64,000 bases of DNA from Aphanomyces cochlioides (Eukaryota; Oomycota; Saprolegniomycetes; Saprolegniales; Verrucalvaceae): contig JAHQRK010000011.1 in NCBI GenBank assembly GCA_019828595.1, positions 2,046,001 to 2,110,000 of the forward strand. The letters are read 5' to 3'. Made by a program: the position numbers and the translations under genes. Shown piece by piece: positions 31,116-43,264 of the stretch. The number at the start of each line of letters is the position of its first letter. Position 1 is the stretch's first letter. The notes under the pieces are model-generated. The model was not told the DNA's origin, did not search any database, and worked only from the letters and a program-made list of their open reading frames with translations.

Positions 31116-34100
31116 ATGAACGAGACTCTTGCCGACCCTCATGACGAACGAAGCACTCTGATTGCCACGGCTGCACCACCTCTGTTCACCCCTATTGCAG
31201 TCCCTATACTTGAAAACTTTGCTCAAGCTACCCTCGTGAAGTGGAAAGCGAAGCGGGATGTTTACGTCGATTTGGTCAAGAAGCATTGTGCTTCTAGTCA
31301 CATGGATATCTCGACAATGATGGTGCCGATAAAGGAGTCCTGCTCCCGTGATGCTCTTGAAGATGCTTGTCGATATCGATGGAAGATCAGTTTTGATGAT
31401 CTCACCGAAGAGCGTCTTGAAAACGAGATATCCAAGATGCTGAACAGCGTCTTGAATGATGAATTGTCTCCAATAAAGGAAATTCTTACTAGGAAGCTCA
31501 AGATGGATATGTCTCAAGTTGACGTGCGTGAAAGAATCACCCAGTATTTCGGATTATTTCACAAAATCATTCGGGAGAACGGCTTGAAAGAGCTCCTTGA
31601 TCGCCCCGCATCCGGTAAATTTAAAGTCAAGTGTCTGCTGAAGAACCTGCAACCTCTGCCTTTGAAACGTGACGTGAAGTTTCAAATCGAAGTCCAACAT
31701 CAAGCCGCTGCCTCTGACGATGTGCTTTTCTACGATATTGTCGTGGCAGAAGCAATAAAACATGAGGGATTACACAGTCGAAAGAAACAATCGATGAATG
31801 GATCTCTGAAACGCCTGTCGTCTTGCGTTGACGTTGATCTGTCGAGCAGCGACGACGAAAGCATATCATCCGATCGCCGTGTGTCTTTCAGGGCTGGATC
31901 GGTGAAGAAGGCTCGAATCAAGCGCCATCGTGATGCTCAAGGGCATTCGAAAGGCAAACAAGGTGTCTTGCCCACAAAGAAGATATGTTGCCTCGGTTGT
32001 AAAGGAAATCACCATCTACGGGATTGCCTTACGACCACAGAGGGACAGAAGAAGAAAATTATTGATGACCTTCGTGCCTCACGAAATACCAAACATCAGA
32101 AAAACAAGATTCGCAGGATGGCTGGTGAACAGTACGACGGCCACATTGTGCTTCTTAATGGTGTTTTGTCCCTGCCTTATTGTGCGGACTCGGGGGCGGA
32201 TCATGAAATTATTTCCAGAAAGAATGCAGACGAATTGAAGAGATTGGACCCGTCGGTGGAGTTTGCTGCTTTCGAAGAGCCCGTGATATCCACAGTCGTG
32301 GGTGGAGCTACTCACGTATCGACCCACAAAATTGCCGTGTCTGTCCTTATCCAAACGGCAGCAGGTCCAGTTCAAGTCAATCGTCCAGTAGAATGCCTCA
32401 TTATTGACGACGAGGAGGATGAATTCCTCCTCGGAAACACTCTTCTCAAACACCTCGGTATTGACGTCAACAATATGTTGGAGCAGCTTGCTGCAAGCTC
32501 TGCCAGTCCAGATGGCGGTGATGACATTACTGCCGATGACCCAATGGAGACTTCGAACAAAGACATGGACCTACTGGAGAGCTGTATTGACGAAATGGTC
32601 GAAACTGCAGTCGAAAATGGATTTCCCAAGGATAAGAAGCAGCAGCTGTCCGAATGTGTCCATCGGCGAAATTGTTGGCGGGTTTCGCTTCTCAATGATC
32701 CCCCTGTGTCAGTTGATTCTCTCAAAATTCAGCTCAAGCCTGGCTCTCAACCATTTAGATGCAAGCCACGAAAATACAACCAGAATGAGCAAGAATTCAT
32801 GACAGAATTCAACAATCAACTACTCGAGATGGGCTGGATCCGAGAAAATCAACAAGCAAGATGGGCAAGCGCAGCCCTGCCTGTGCGAAAGCCGACGGAA
32901 ACCAGGTTTACCCCAACATTGCAAAACGTTCAGCACGATGCAAAGCCTGAAATGCGCCAAACAGTAGACTACAGAGTGGTCAATTCAATGACCCAGCCCA
33001 TGGCAGGAAGAATGCCTCACCCTCACACCATCATGGAATGCGTCACGGGAATGAGCTGCTTTGGCAAGTTTGATTTTCTAAAAGGCTTCTGGCAACTTCC
33101 ACTACACCCAGAGCCTCAGGAGGTTTTGTCGTACAAGACTCACGATCGCGTTTTCACCCCAACGCGAGTTATGCAAGGGTCAGTGGATGCTGCACTCTAT
33201 TTCCAGAGCTGTGTTGAAAAGGCCATGAATCCTCTGCTATACTCGAACTTGCTTGTATGGATTGACGACCTCTTGCTGTTTGCAACTTCGACGGGCGATT
33301 ATTTGGCTGCCTTGAATACCTTCCTCGACCTTATCGACCAATTTAATTTCAAGATCAGCCCAAAGAAGACCGTCTTATTTGCAAAGGAAGTGAAATGGTG
33401 TGGACGAGTTATTGATGGGAACGGCGTTCGTCACTGACCAACCCGAATCCAAAGTCTTTCAAGCATTCCAGTCCCAGTCAATGCTGGGGAACTAATGCAA
33501 TTCCTTTGTAGTACCAATTGGATGCGTGACTCCATCATAAACTATGCAACTATCGCCCAACCTCTTCAAGAAAAATTGACCTTGGTGCTAGCATCCTCAA
33601 AATCCAAGCGAAAGCGTTCAGCGTCAAGTATCCCAATTACTTTGAGCCATGATGAATTGCGGTGCTTCGAGGACTTGAAGCAAGCATTGGTTCATTCTAT
33701 CCCTCTGGCCCATCCAGACCCCGAAGCTGAGGTGTGTGTCTTCACGGATGCGTCGATGAAAGGATGGGGGTGCATCGTAACCCAAGTGAATAATTGGCAA
33801 GCACAAGCTCCGGTTCATGCACAGCAACATCAGCTCCTTGCAACTTTGAGTGGAACGTTTTCTGGTGCCCAACTCAACTGGTCTACTATTGAGCAAGAAG
33901 CTTACACCATCGCTGTGGCTTGTGACAAGCTCGACCACTTGCTATACCGAATCAAAGGATTTCACCTCTACTGTGACCATCGGAATCTAATTCACGTATT
34001 TGCCCCAAATTCCGAAATCAAACAACATGTGAAAGGGAAATTGTTGCGATGGGCGGCAAAGATTCAGCCATTCAACTATGTCATTGAACACGTTGATGGA

Positions 34101-35701
34101 ATCCACAATGTGTGGGCCGACATGATCTCAAGGTGGGGCAGCCAAAAACACAAATTCGTGTTCGCCGGTACTCCAGGACCAAGACTGCAATGACACGCAC
34201 AGCAACCAAAACGTTCCTGCGTCCACTCCATTCTGACTTCAAATGGCCATGCATCGAAGATATACTCACATGCCAGAATACGCATGCAATATCCAGGCCG
34301 AAAAATGCTATCCGTGGTGACGATGGCCTTTGGATAATTGACAATAGTGTTTGGATCCCCCAAAGCGACCCCGAAATGGTTCATCGTCTGATGATAATTG
34401 CTCATTGTGGTCCTAAAGGACATCGTGGAATGTCTACCCTCGAAATGGAAATTGGCCGCACATTCCATATTAACAACCTTCAAGCAACAGTGAGGGACTT
34501 TGTCAATGGTTGCCTACTCTGTCCCCACGTAAAAGGGGGTGGGATTATCCAGCGCCCCTGGTCTGAGTTCTTGACGCCCGATGAAGCCAAAGTAGCCCTT
34601 CATTGGGACTATCTCTACCTTGGGGACACTTTCGGCAAGTTCAAATACATTCTAGTCATGAAGCATGGTCTCTCTCATCACTGTGAACTTGTGCCGGTCG
34701 AACAACCATGTGCATACACAACTGCAGATTCAATGATTCTGTGGGCTTCAAGATATGGCACACCAAAAATATGGGTATCCGACACTGCCAGCCACTTCAA
34801 ATGCGAAGTTATGGACACCTTGGCAAGAAAAATGCATTGCAAACAAAAATTATGCGTAGCGTACAGTCCATGGATCAATGGATCAATCGAACGACTCAAT
34901 CGAGACATAATTCAAGTATTGCAAGCAATGACCCTGGAATACAAGGTCAGTCTACAAGATTGGCCCTATCTCCTGCCTCTGGTGCAACACAATCTCAATC
35001 ATACAATTGTCGGTTCACTTGGTGGTCTAGCACCCATCGAAGTTCAAACTGGATCAAAGTGCGATAGCCCAATGGACTTTATACTTGAATCGTCCGGGAA
35101 ACCATTGCCAAAGAGCGTGGACTTGATGAAGTTCAAGAATCAATTGAATCAACTACGGCGAAACTTACAAGCAATGCATTCTCGTGTTGAGAATGCTAAG
35201 GCTCGACAAAAATTATTGAATATGAAGAAGAAACGCGGCGAAAGCATTGTCAACTTCACCATTGGTGATTTTGTATTATGGTCCAAAAGTGACCAGCGCC
35301 TCAAGAATCACAAGCTTCTTGTACGTTGGATTGGTCCGTTTGTCGTCACTGCGTCGGGTCCAAATTCCTTCACTTTACGACACTTGATCACTGGTAATGA
35401 ACATCAAGTCCATCCTTCGAGGATCAAGTTCTACTGCGACCAATCGCTAAACTTTACGGACGAGCTTTTGGAACACATCGGTGGCCAGGGAACAGTCCTC
35501 GATGTGGGAAAGATCATGGACCATCGGTGGAACTCTTCGATGAATGAATATGAGCTTTGCATCAAATGGAAGGGTCTGGAACCACTCGAGAACTCATGGG
35601 ATCCCTTGACCACAATGTATGAAGATGTCAAAGAGCTCGTGAAGAAATACGCCCACGAATCAAGGGATGATTCAATTCTTCAACGCATCCATGCACTATA
35701 G
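31116..35701 (+). pseudogene. gag-pol polyprotein of the Ty3/gypsy element
   Basis: From ATG 31116: a gag region, a variant zinc knuckle (CLGCKGNHHLRDC, about residue 290), an aspartic protease (CADSGADHEII, about 356), and a reverse transcriptase with RQTVDYRVVNSMTQ, KFDFLKGFWQLPLHP and an unusual LVWIDDLLLF catalytic box. Then come RNase H (CVFTDASMKGWG, IEQEAYTIAVACDKL) and an integrase with an HHCC finger, DYLYLGDTFGKF, VSDTASHFKCEV and NGSIERLNRD. A C-terminal chromodomain (ELCIKWKGLEPLENSWDP) suggests targeting to modified chromatin. The order PR-RT-RH-IN fixes Ty3/gypsy. Two lesions only: TGA at 33435 and a one-base shift near 34137. Confidence 0.88.
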
Positions 35702-35779
35702 GCACATGCCTCTGATGTGATCTGCATTCAACAACTCCATATGAGATACACAACCCGCATTGACTGTCACCGGGGGAAG

Positions 35780-36138
35780 TGTAGTATGTCCTGGTTGATG
35801 ACATGTCAATAAGGCATACGGGGAACTGACTGAATATATTTCATATCGATACGATCATATTTCGACATCGATCATCCCAGGGCATCCTGGGATGAGATCC
35901 TCATCCTGGTATCCCATTGGAACCAGCGTCGGTTTCAATTGAAACCACCCAACGGCTCCATGCCTTCCATTTAGTTGGCTGCTATTCTTGGTGTGACCGT
36001 TGGGAGAGGTCTCTAGGATATAGAGCCCGAGGCATTCTCGGTTTAACCACCTATCGAATAAACTCAAGTATTCCCCGGGCGACCACATCGGTCTCCCCTA
36101 ACTGAGTGTCTCTTGTCTATCTCGCGCGACTCAGCACA
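35780..36138 (+). repeat. 3' LTR (359 bp)
   Basis: Copy of 30730-31088 that starts TGTAGTATG and ends CTCAGCACA. ATTAC follows directly. Confidence 0.92.
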
Positions 36139-36650
36139 ATTACCTTGGCATTTTGATTTTGTCCAATCCAAAGTTAAAGTAGTTTCAATTGGCAATATAT
36201 ATGAAGTCATACATCAAAGTTGTGTGAGTTGACAGAGATCCATCACCCCACACTCATGCTTGTCGAGCTACGGCCAATGTTTGCACGCCACCGGAAGCAA
36301 TAATGATGTTAACCGAGCAAATAAATTAAGATGAATTTACACCTCTTTCTCTGAATTTAATCAACGACAGAGCGATTTCAGCGTTCCTAAGGGGATGGAC
36401 AAAGGGCTTGGAAAGTTGACATCACGTACTACCTCGTGATGCCCCGGCGTTGTTTAAAGCCTCATAGACAACATAAATCAAACATTTAAGGCGAAAACTG
36501 TTTATCTACTTTTATTTCAATCCTTTATTCGAGATTGCGTTGCTTAACTTGTGCAAGGAAAGATAGCACCAACTCTTTGACATGCATTGCATCAGTAAAA
36601 ATCCTGAAAGACATTTTACAGATGCCTTTCTCTATAGCTGGCAATGAAAA

Positions 36651-36699
36651 TGTTCCATGTCGAGAGATGATATAATATATCATCTCTCGACATGGAACA
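36651..36699. repeat. Perfect palindrome, 24-bp arms, 1-base centre
   Basis: 36651-36674 (tgttccatgtcgagagatga, then tata) is the exact reverse complement of 36676-36699 around A36675. It lies outside any recognised transposon end. Confidence 0.9.
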
Positions 36700-37313
36700 A
36701 GTTTTCAATCTGTTAGCATTTGAATTGAATTTTTCATGAATGCGAGTACAAATTTAAGTGCATTCCGGTTCTATACCCTTATTCAGTCACAGTGAGTACT
36801 GTTTTCTAGTTTAATGTCCCCGTAAAGGAGTTTAGATTAGCTTTCAACTACTACGTACTACTCCCCCCGCATCTTTTGTCCTTCTGATTACTCTTGATTT
36901 TTGTATTGAAAAATATTGAAGTATAGAGTATTTTATAAATATTAAGAGTTCATCAAAGTGGTGGGAAGATAAACTCATTTCATAAGCCCCAGGCTTTGTA
37001 TATTAGTCATTTGATGCATTCAATCTGTTAATATCATAGTTTTGATAACTCATACCCAATCTCACTTCCATAATGACCTTCCTAAGCTTACATTTATGGG
37101 TTGAAATATTTTTCTTTTAGTTGATATTTTGGCTGCTATAATGCTTTCTGGGCAACAAAACCAAGACGATGCCATTCAAAACAGTATAGCTGACAACTCG
37201 ACAAAGATATGTAGACGGCGGCTTCAAAACGAAGCTCTAGCGAGTCTTTCCCTTTTTCACTCATGTATCCCACTCTACTTTACAGTGTATTTTTCGGAAC
37301 TATATGGAGTTTT

Positions 37314-37672
37314 CTCGGTCATGACTGCGGTCATAGTTCATTTTTGGTCGTTTTATGACCAGGATAAAATATTCTGTTTTTTTTCATTTTTCTTTCACAA
37401 TAGGACACCGAAAATCTTGTTTTCAAGCTTAAATCAGGCATCACAAGACATGTAAACTTTAAATGACCGCTCTAGCAGTCGAGATGGCTCTCATCATGGA
37501 GCATGATAGCCTTGACCTTGGCAGGAGTGATGACAACGAATGTTTGTATTAGCTTAAAATTAGTATGATGACCAGAGTTAAATATCTCTCGAATATTTAT
37601 TCAAAAACAGCCAATTTGGAAACTATATCTCTGATATTTATTTTCTTGGTCATGACCCTGGTCATGACCGCA
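37314..37672. mobile_element. Possible small MITE
   Basis: cggtcatgactgcggtcat at the left and its inverted counterpart ggtcatgaccctggtcatg at the right enclose about 360 AT-rich bases. Target duplication not determined. Confidence 0.35.
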
Positions 37673-38409
37673 AAATTTATATTTCACACTTCATGAATGA
37701 CTCCATGGACAGAGAAATACTCCATACTTTTGCTAGTGCACAACCCTTGACTAGTCACCATATCAATGAGTTGGTCGTCAACCAAGGACACAATCACATT
37801 CCATCGCAACTAGTGTTTCAATACATTGGTTGATCTTCCGGCAATGGTTGGATCTTTGGTCAAGAGGTCTACTACAAGTTAAGGCATTTCGTGAAAAATT
37901 CCGCCAATTAAGGCGATGGTTGGGAATTGGAGTGTTTCTATTGGTTAATCGCAAGAGCTGATTGTTTTACATGCGATACATCATAAACTGCCTTCAATCG
38001 GTATCATCCGAATTATCGTCCAAACTGGATTTTTCGGAAATTCGCTCGGACGATATAGGTTAAATTCCAGTTTTGGCTGATACTGGTTTAACTATGTGAG
38101 AGTAATTTAAACACTGGAACACAGTTTGAGGTGAATCCACACGCGTTTCCACGAGACGCGTTGCCATCTCATGAAGTGGGTCGGCTTGTCCAAATGCAGC
38201 ATGTAACGTAAGTGCCGCCAAGATTTAAACAGGCAATCAGCTCATACATTATCCTTAGGTCCAAGAGTTGCATATTTATCTCGTTGCGAGCTCATTTCGA
38301 GCCACCATCGGCCTGTTTGTTTGAAAAGTGAGTCAAGTCGGATTGTGTCGCTGGGCCAAAGCAAAGCAGTTGCCTGCAATGCGCTTTGACACGCTGTAAG
38401 AGGTACCAT

Positions 38410-38525
38410 GAGGGCGACTATCTCGAGCCGACGAACGAGCTAAATCACTGGAAACCAAAGGTAGCACGAGGACGGCTGTCTCTAGCAGACGAACGAGCTT
38501 AAGGCTGGAGAAATCAAAGGTAGAT
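38410..38525. repeat. 58-bp tandem repeat, two diverged units
   Basis: Units 38410-38467 and 38468-38525 share gagg.cg.ct.tctc..gc.gacgaacgagct and aatcaaaggtag-like ends. Confidence 0.6.
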
Positions 38526-39111
38526 GGACTTAAAACGAGCCTATTCTAATGCTAATGTGGGCTTTAGCTTGTGTATTCGCAATGAATATAGCCGCAAACA
38601 AGTCTGGTACCGACTTTGAGATTGTCAAAATCTTTAGCAGATCAAACTGTGTGATGTATGACAGCTGATGTGACTTGAATCATTACAGTTGATAGGTTTA
38701 CATCAATACACGCATTGAATGGTGGTTAAGCCTAGCGTTTCCAGCGTCACTCGAATACTTGGGAGTTGGATCCAAGCTCAAATTCATTCAGGAAGAACAC
38801 ACGATAGAGAGTCTGACATATATTGCGTGGTAAATGATTAGATGTCAAGCCCAATTCACAGCATTCTAGACAAATTTCAGACATTTTACTGGGATGATCA
38901 TCGTAGTTTGAAATACGAATGCATGAAAAGACCAAGTTGGCTACACGCAGTTGCGCTGTCGACGTGGATGCAAGCTGTGTAGAAATTCAGCAAGTACGTG
39001 ATCGATTGAATAACGAAAGATCATTTATTGAGAGTCCAACAGATAGCTATCTCGCCACGCTTTGATCAAACCTGATGCAGCTCCTGTGTGAGTCCTTGTT
39101 CTTTGTGGATT

Positions 39112-41185
39112 TTAGGCGTGCAAAATTGACAAGACCTCACGCTGGACATTGACGGCTTGTTGCTTAGCTACAACAATCCAGGTTTCCGACGGATTTTCTC
39201 CTGGTGGTGGTGGATAACGCTCACGTAGAATAGACCGAGCGATTGCCGCTGCAGTCGAGCGTCGCGCTGAGCGTGGAGGCTGCCGTCGATTGGAGTCTCG
39301 TCCAGTGAATCTAGCCAATATCGGAAAGTAGGCTGGAGAACGACCAGCCTTTCAACGACCGCAAATCATTCGGCCAAGTTCGGGTATGAAGTGGCTCTAA
39401 ACTGTCCATTGTACTTTCAACACCTGTAGAAACGCTGCTTGCAAGCGTCGAATCATCTGCCGATGGTGTCTTTCTCTTTTTTAGCTGGATTGGTGTGTCT
39501 GTAAGTGTCGACTCAATATATCGAGGATTGTATTTTGCTGAGCACTGATAGTGTTCAAAGCCGTTCTGTGGTCGTTGCTTAACTGATCAAAATTGTGGTG
39601 AAGTGATGCAAGCTCTCGCTTGACCTGTTCATGATGGCGATTTTGTAGATCCAATTTTCCACTGAGTTCAGTGATTTCTGCGGCAACGTCACGCTGAGCA
39701 GACGAGAAGCGAGCCAGAGAGTCTTCAAGGGATATCTTCGTTGAGGGCACGAAATCAACAGCGCCACTTGTCGAAATGGGTAAGCATTGCATGTTGTCGG
39801 AAATGAAACTCTTTTTAATTGCGGCCCCCATTCAACCATTCAAGGAGCACGTCGACCGCTTGCACGTCGTTTTTCGAATTATCACAAGCTTTGACAGCCT
39901 CAATCATTGCTGTATGGAGGACATGGGACTGACAAGCCGCTCGAGTGTCAGGAAAATAGAGTAGTAGAGAAGCAGCAAGGGCTTGTTGAAAGCTATCCTT
40001 TTTCAGTCGAGTAGAATAATGCTGGAATAGACTTTTCGTGAATGAGCACTGCACATTTCCATGATCATGATCTAATAACAGACGAGCTGGGACTACATTT
40101 CGTGTTGGATGCTGCCAACCATCAAGGACACGAGCAACTTTTTGGTCACTTGCAGATGTCTCAGAGATATATTCCAAAAGTGTGTTGAATCCATCCATTG
40201 TCCAGCGCCCACGGTGAGCAAGATCACTCAAATTCACACCTGAACTGGACGCGGCAGTAGCAGCAGCTCCACGACGACTCGAGTGGGAACGCAAGTTGCG
40301 TGTTAGCTTGGCGCTGTCAATCTCTTTGCTGAGAGAACCTAGTACGCGATTGATGTAGCCAGATGTGTCGCTCGACCCTTTGTCAAAAGCAAGCTGGCTA
40401 AAAAGACGTAGTGACGAGCCATAACGGTCAACAACCAGCTGGGAAGCTAGTGAATGTAAGGGGTCAAACTGCCAAACCAATGCTCTAGGAAATATGGAGA
40501 CGGCCTGTTCTTGCCGGGTCTTTTTCCTTGTAACTCTGGCAAGCAGAAAATTGCCAGTCCACTGCAAGTGATCATACATAATATCTCCAACATCCGACGA
40601 ACGTCCAACAAGGTTCGATTGAAAGGACAGCAATGTGCGATCCATCATGGAACGTGCACAATTTCGTGAAAAGAGATGGCTCGTGAGCACAGTCAAGTCT
40701 TCTATGGTCATAAGGGGCGCTTTGTCCTGCAACGGAGAGCCATTGTTCGCACATATATCTTGGTAGTGCTTCCGTAGGGCTGTACGCAGAGAAGAGTACC
40801 AGGCTTTGTGGTCTCGGAAAAAAGATGTTTTAGTCGACTCCTCGATTTGCCTTTTCACACTGCTTAAATATGTTGTAGACGCCGAATAGCCAATATTTGG
40901 GTCGCGCGTCAAATATCCAGCAAATCTGTCAATCAGATCTGTGTTAACGTGTGAGGAAGTGAGCTGGTGGATCGTAGAAACACCAATTGAGTATTCTGCC
41001 AAGAATTTCTCAAACTTCTTCATGGCTGCCGATGCATGAAGCTTTGAATTCCGAGTGTAGCGGTTGGCCATGACGCTTGGTATGACTTGGCCATCGACAT
41101 CTGAGCCTGTAACCAGTGTGGCCACGACTTCCTCGTCCATCGTCTTCTTGCCAAAGCACGAATAGAACTTAATCAAACCTTTCAA
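39112..41185 (-). CDS. Crypton-like tyrosine recombinase, nearly intact
   Basis: The main frame (39815-41185; first ATG at 41140, MDEEVVATLV) gives about 440 residues. The core-binding part (SKLHASAAMKKFEKFLAEYS) precedes a catalytic domain with SFQSNLVGRSSDVGDI (first Arg), ARVTRKKTRQEQAV (Lys), RSHSSRRGAAATAASSSG (His-x-x-Arg), LAHRGRWTMDGFNTLLEYIS (His and candidate nucleophile Tyr). The frame stops at 39815. A coiled-coil segment (LDLQNRHHEQVKRELASLHH) continues in another frame at 39481-39831, so a one-base shift is likely. A further basic piece (39112-39318) may be the C-terminus. It is distinct in sequence from the relic at 17.5-19.7 kb. It could be a mobile element or a domesticated gene. 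Confidence 0.65.
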
Positions 41186-41877
41186 TCGTGGAACTTAAGA
41201 GAGACCTTGTCCGAAACGGCTGTTTCGGACGGAGGGATGTTGACACACTTCAAATGGCAAAGTTATGAGCATTTATCATTTCCCTTCGTGGTTTGCATGG
41301 AAATCAGCTGTCTTTTGAAATCCGTTATGATTTGTGATTGGCTGAAACAGTTTGGAGAATGGATAGTTTGTTGAATGGCCTTATCGCATGTCAAATTCGT
41401 TGATTTGGCCTTAACTTTTCGCACCATTGGTCTCGCATGTTACAACCACTGAAGACCCAAGACCCATCGAGCAGTGGAACTGCATTTGTTTCTTGCTCTC
41501 TCGTTGCTCCACTTGCTGCATGGCTGGCTGCGAAACGATCATGGCGATGGCGACTACACAGTACATGCTTCTCACCCAGCGAACCAGGATAAACCACCAA
41601 CGCCATCGGCTACGACTTGAAATCTCTGCTAGCCATCCTGCTACGACAGACTCTGGTCAACTTGACGCCGCCTTTGAGCTCCAGCTACGTAGCCTCACCT
41701 CCCTTGAGTTTATCGAGACGGCGCCATTAAAGATGGGCCACGAATTCGTACTATCAGCTCGCAATCATGGTCCAGAAGGTGCGACAGAGCCATGTCGCAT
41801 CCAACTTTAGCAGGCAGCGACAACATTTTCGCCTGGTAATCATCACCATCTGCGTCAACAATCATCAGTCGACGTTT
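41186..41877. other. Spacer between transposon island and RarD cluster B
   Basis: No gene recognised. A small hairpin, gtccgaaac/gtttcggac, lies near 41208-41230. Confidence 0.5.
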
Positions 41878-41892
41878 CCATTTCTAGATTTG
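41878..41892 (+). promoter_or_regulatory. Inr+FPR-like core promoter of copy 5
   Basis: CCATTTCTAGATTTGC combines an Inr (CCATTTC) and an ATTTG-type FPR, ending five bases before the ATG at 41897. Confidence 0.55.
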
Positions 41893-41896
41893 CTCC

Positions 41897-42901
41897 ATGA
41901 GCGCCATGTCGTCGTCCAATGTTGGGATTGTATTCACGCTCATCGCGTCGTGCTTTTATGGCTTCTACCCAGTCTATTACAAGCAACTCCCAGACGTGCC
42001 ATCGTTCCAGCTCGTCTGTCATCGCGTCTTTTGGTCTTTCCTCACGCTCATTCCCTTCCTGCTGTGGCAAGTCAAGTGGGAGACGTTCCGCGCGACGGCG
42101 TTCAAGCCAAAAGCGCTCGGCGTCTACTTGGCGTCCGGCGTGTGCATCGTTGGCTTTTGGTGCTTTCTCCTCTGGGGCATTGCCAACAACTACATTGTCG
42201 AAGTGAGCCTTGGCGGCTTCATCAATCCTGTCTTTAGCGTCCTCCTTGCTGTGGTTGTCTTCAAGGAGAAGCTCCGACTGCTCCAGTGGGCGTCGGTCGT
42301 CTTTGCGCTCGTCGGCGTGCTCGTGATTGCGATCGCGTATGGTCGATTCCCATGGCTGGCCATCTGCATTGGCGCTCTCTTGTCGTTCTACGGCCTCTTC
42401 AAGCGCATTGCGCCGCTTGGACCTGTCGAAGGCGTCTTCATTGAGATGGCGTGGTTTACCATCCCAGCGATTGTCGGCATCATCGTCTTTCAAGTCCACG
42501 GCAACGGCGCCTTTGGCCACGTCGGCGCGACGCAAGATGCGCTCCTCGTGGTCTCTGGCATTGTGACGGTCGTGCCGCTCATGATGCTGTCCCGCGGCGC
42601 GCAGTTGATCTCGTTCACGCTCTTTGGCGTCATTCAGTACATCACGCCCATCCTCAACTTCCTCGTCGGCACCGTCATCTACCACGAACCGTTCTCGACG
42701 TCCAAGATGATCGGGTTCATCCTGGTCTGGGTGGCGCTCATCGTGTACACGGTCGAAGGCATCATCATCCAGAAACGCAACGCCGCCGCCACCTCCTCCT
42801 CGGAGGAGAAGGAAGAGAAGGAAGAATCGCACGACACTGATAGCGTCCCTCAATCCCCAAGCTCAGGCTTCAAAGCCGTCGATAGCCCTCCTCCAGTCTA
42901 A
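41897..42901 (+). CDS. RarD/EamA-type transporter, copy 5 (subgroup II)
   Basis: A 334-residue intact protein starting MSAMSSSNVGIVFTLIASCF. It shows YYKQLPDVPSFQLVCHRVFW, SLGGFINPVFSVLLAVVVFK, EKLRLLQW, AYGRFPWLAI, FTLFGVIQYITPILNF and YHEPFSTSKMIGFILVWVAL. Ten membrane segments, then an acidic Glu/Lys/Ser-rich tail that ends QSPSSGFKAVDSPPPV. Subgroup II differs from subgroup I by LLQW and by VIQYI in the last repeat. Three more subgroup II copies follow on the same strand. Confidence 0.92.
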   Translation: MSAMSSSNVGIVFTLIASCFYGFYPVYYKQLPDVPSFQLVCHRVFWSFLTLIPFLLWQVKWETFRATAFKPKALGVYLASGVCIVGFWCFLLWGIANNYIVEVSLGGFINPVFSVLLAVVVFKEKLRLLQWASVVFALVGVLVIAIAYGRFPWLAICIGALLSFYGLFKRIAPLGPVEGVFIEMAWFTIPAIVGIIVFQVHGNGAFGHVGATQDALLVVSGIVTVVPLMMLSRGAQLISFTLFGVIQYITPILNFLVGTVIYHEPFSTSKMIGFILVWVALIVYTVEGIIIQKRNAAATSSSEEKEEKEESHDTDSVPQSPSSGFKAVDSPPPV

Positions 42902-43264
42902 CTAGACAAATAACTAATTTATCATCTCCAATCTTTATTCTCTCCAGACTATGACGTGGCATGCTAATAACACTGCTCTTCAAGCGTATGAAGCGCTCCC
43001 CTGAATGATGTTGTCGGCGGAATCGACACTAGTCGCGGATAGCCTGCAAGGGGGGAAAGGGGGGTTAGCCCCCTCGTCCCCCCCGATGGACTGCCGAGGG
43101 CGGAACCTCATGCAGGCCAGTAAGGAGCTCAAGTAGCAGCTAGAGACTGCCGTGGATCGACTGCACGTTGTGAGTTGCGATGCGCATAGAGCATGCCCCA
43201 CGTAGCGCCATCATTTTCATCCAAGTAAACATGAGCAGGGGATTGGCCAGGTCGCCGCCACTTT
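42902..43264. other. Spacer, no gene
   Basis: AT-poor, with a G-run/C-run hairpin near 43050-43082. No feature recognised. Confidence 0.5.

Larger units (their letters stand above)
30725..36143 (+). mobile_element. Full-length Ty3/gypsy (chromodomain) LTR retrotransposon with ATTAC duplication
   Basis: The element proper is 30730-36138 (5,409 bp). ATTAC flanks it at 30725-30729 and 36139-36143, a 5-bp target duplication. The two LTRs look identical, so insertion is recent. A polypurine tract (gggggaag, 35772-35779) precedes the 3' LTR. No primer-binding site beginning TGG is visible right after the 5' LTR. Confidence 0.93.
36139..39111. other. About 3 kb non-coding with small repeats
   Basis: No gene family recognised. 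It holds a perfect palindrome (36651-36699), a possible small MITE bounded by ggtcatgac-type inverted motifs (about 37314-37672), and a two-unit tandem repeat (38410-38525). A 108-residue frame at 37129-37455 has no recognisable feature. Confidence 0.5.

Noticed and set aside
33435..33437. TGA stops as evidence for a reassigned genetic code
   Set aside because: Intact genes use TAA, TAG and TGA as terminators and TGG for Trp. TGA also replaces non-Trp codons in pseudogenes, so decay is the simpler view.
38410..38525. Possible CRISPR-like array
   Set aside because: Only two diverged 58-bp units in direct tandem with no spacers, in a eukaryotic setting.
41855..42853. 332-codon antisense frame over copy 5
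   Set aside because: Mirror of a well-supported RarD gene; charged composition typical of antisense reading of membrane protein codons.
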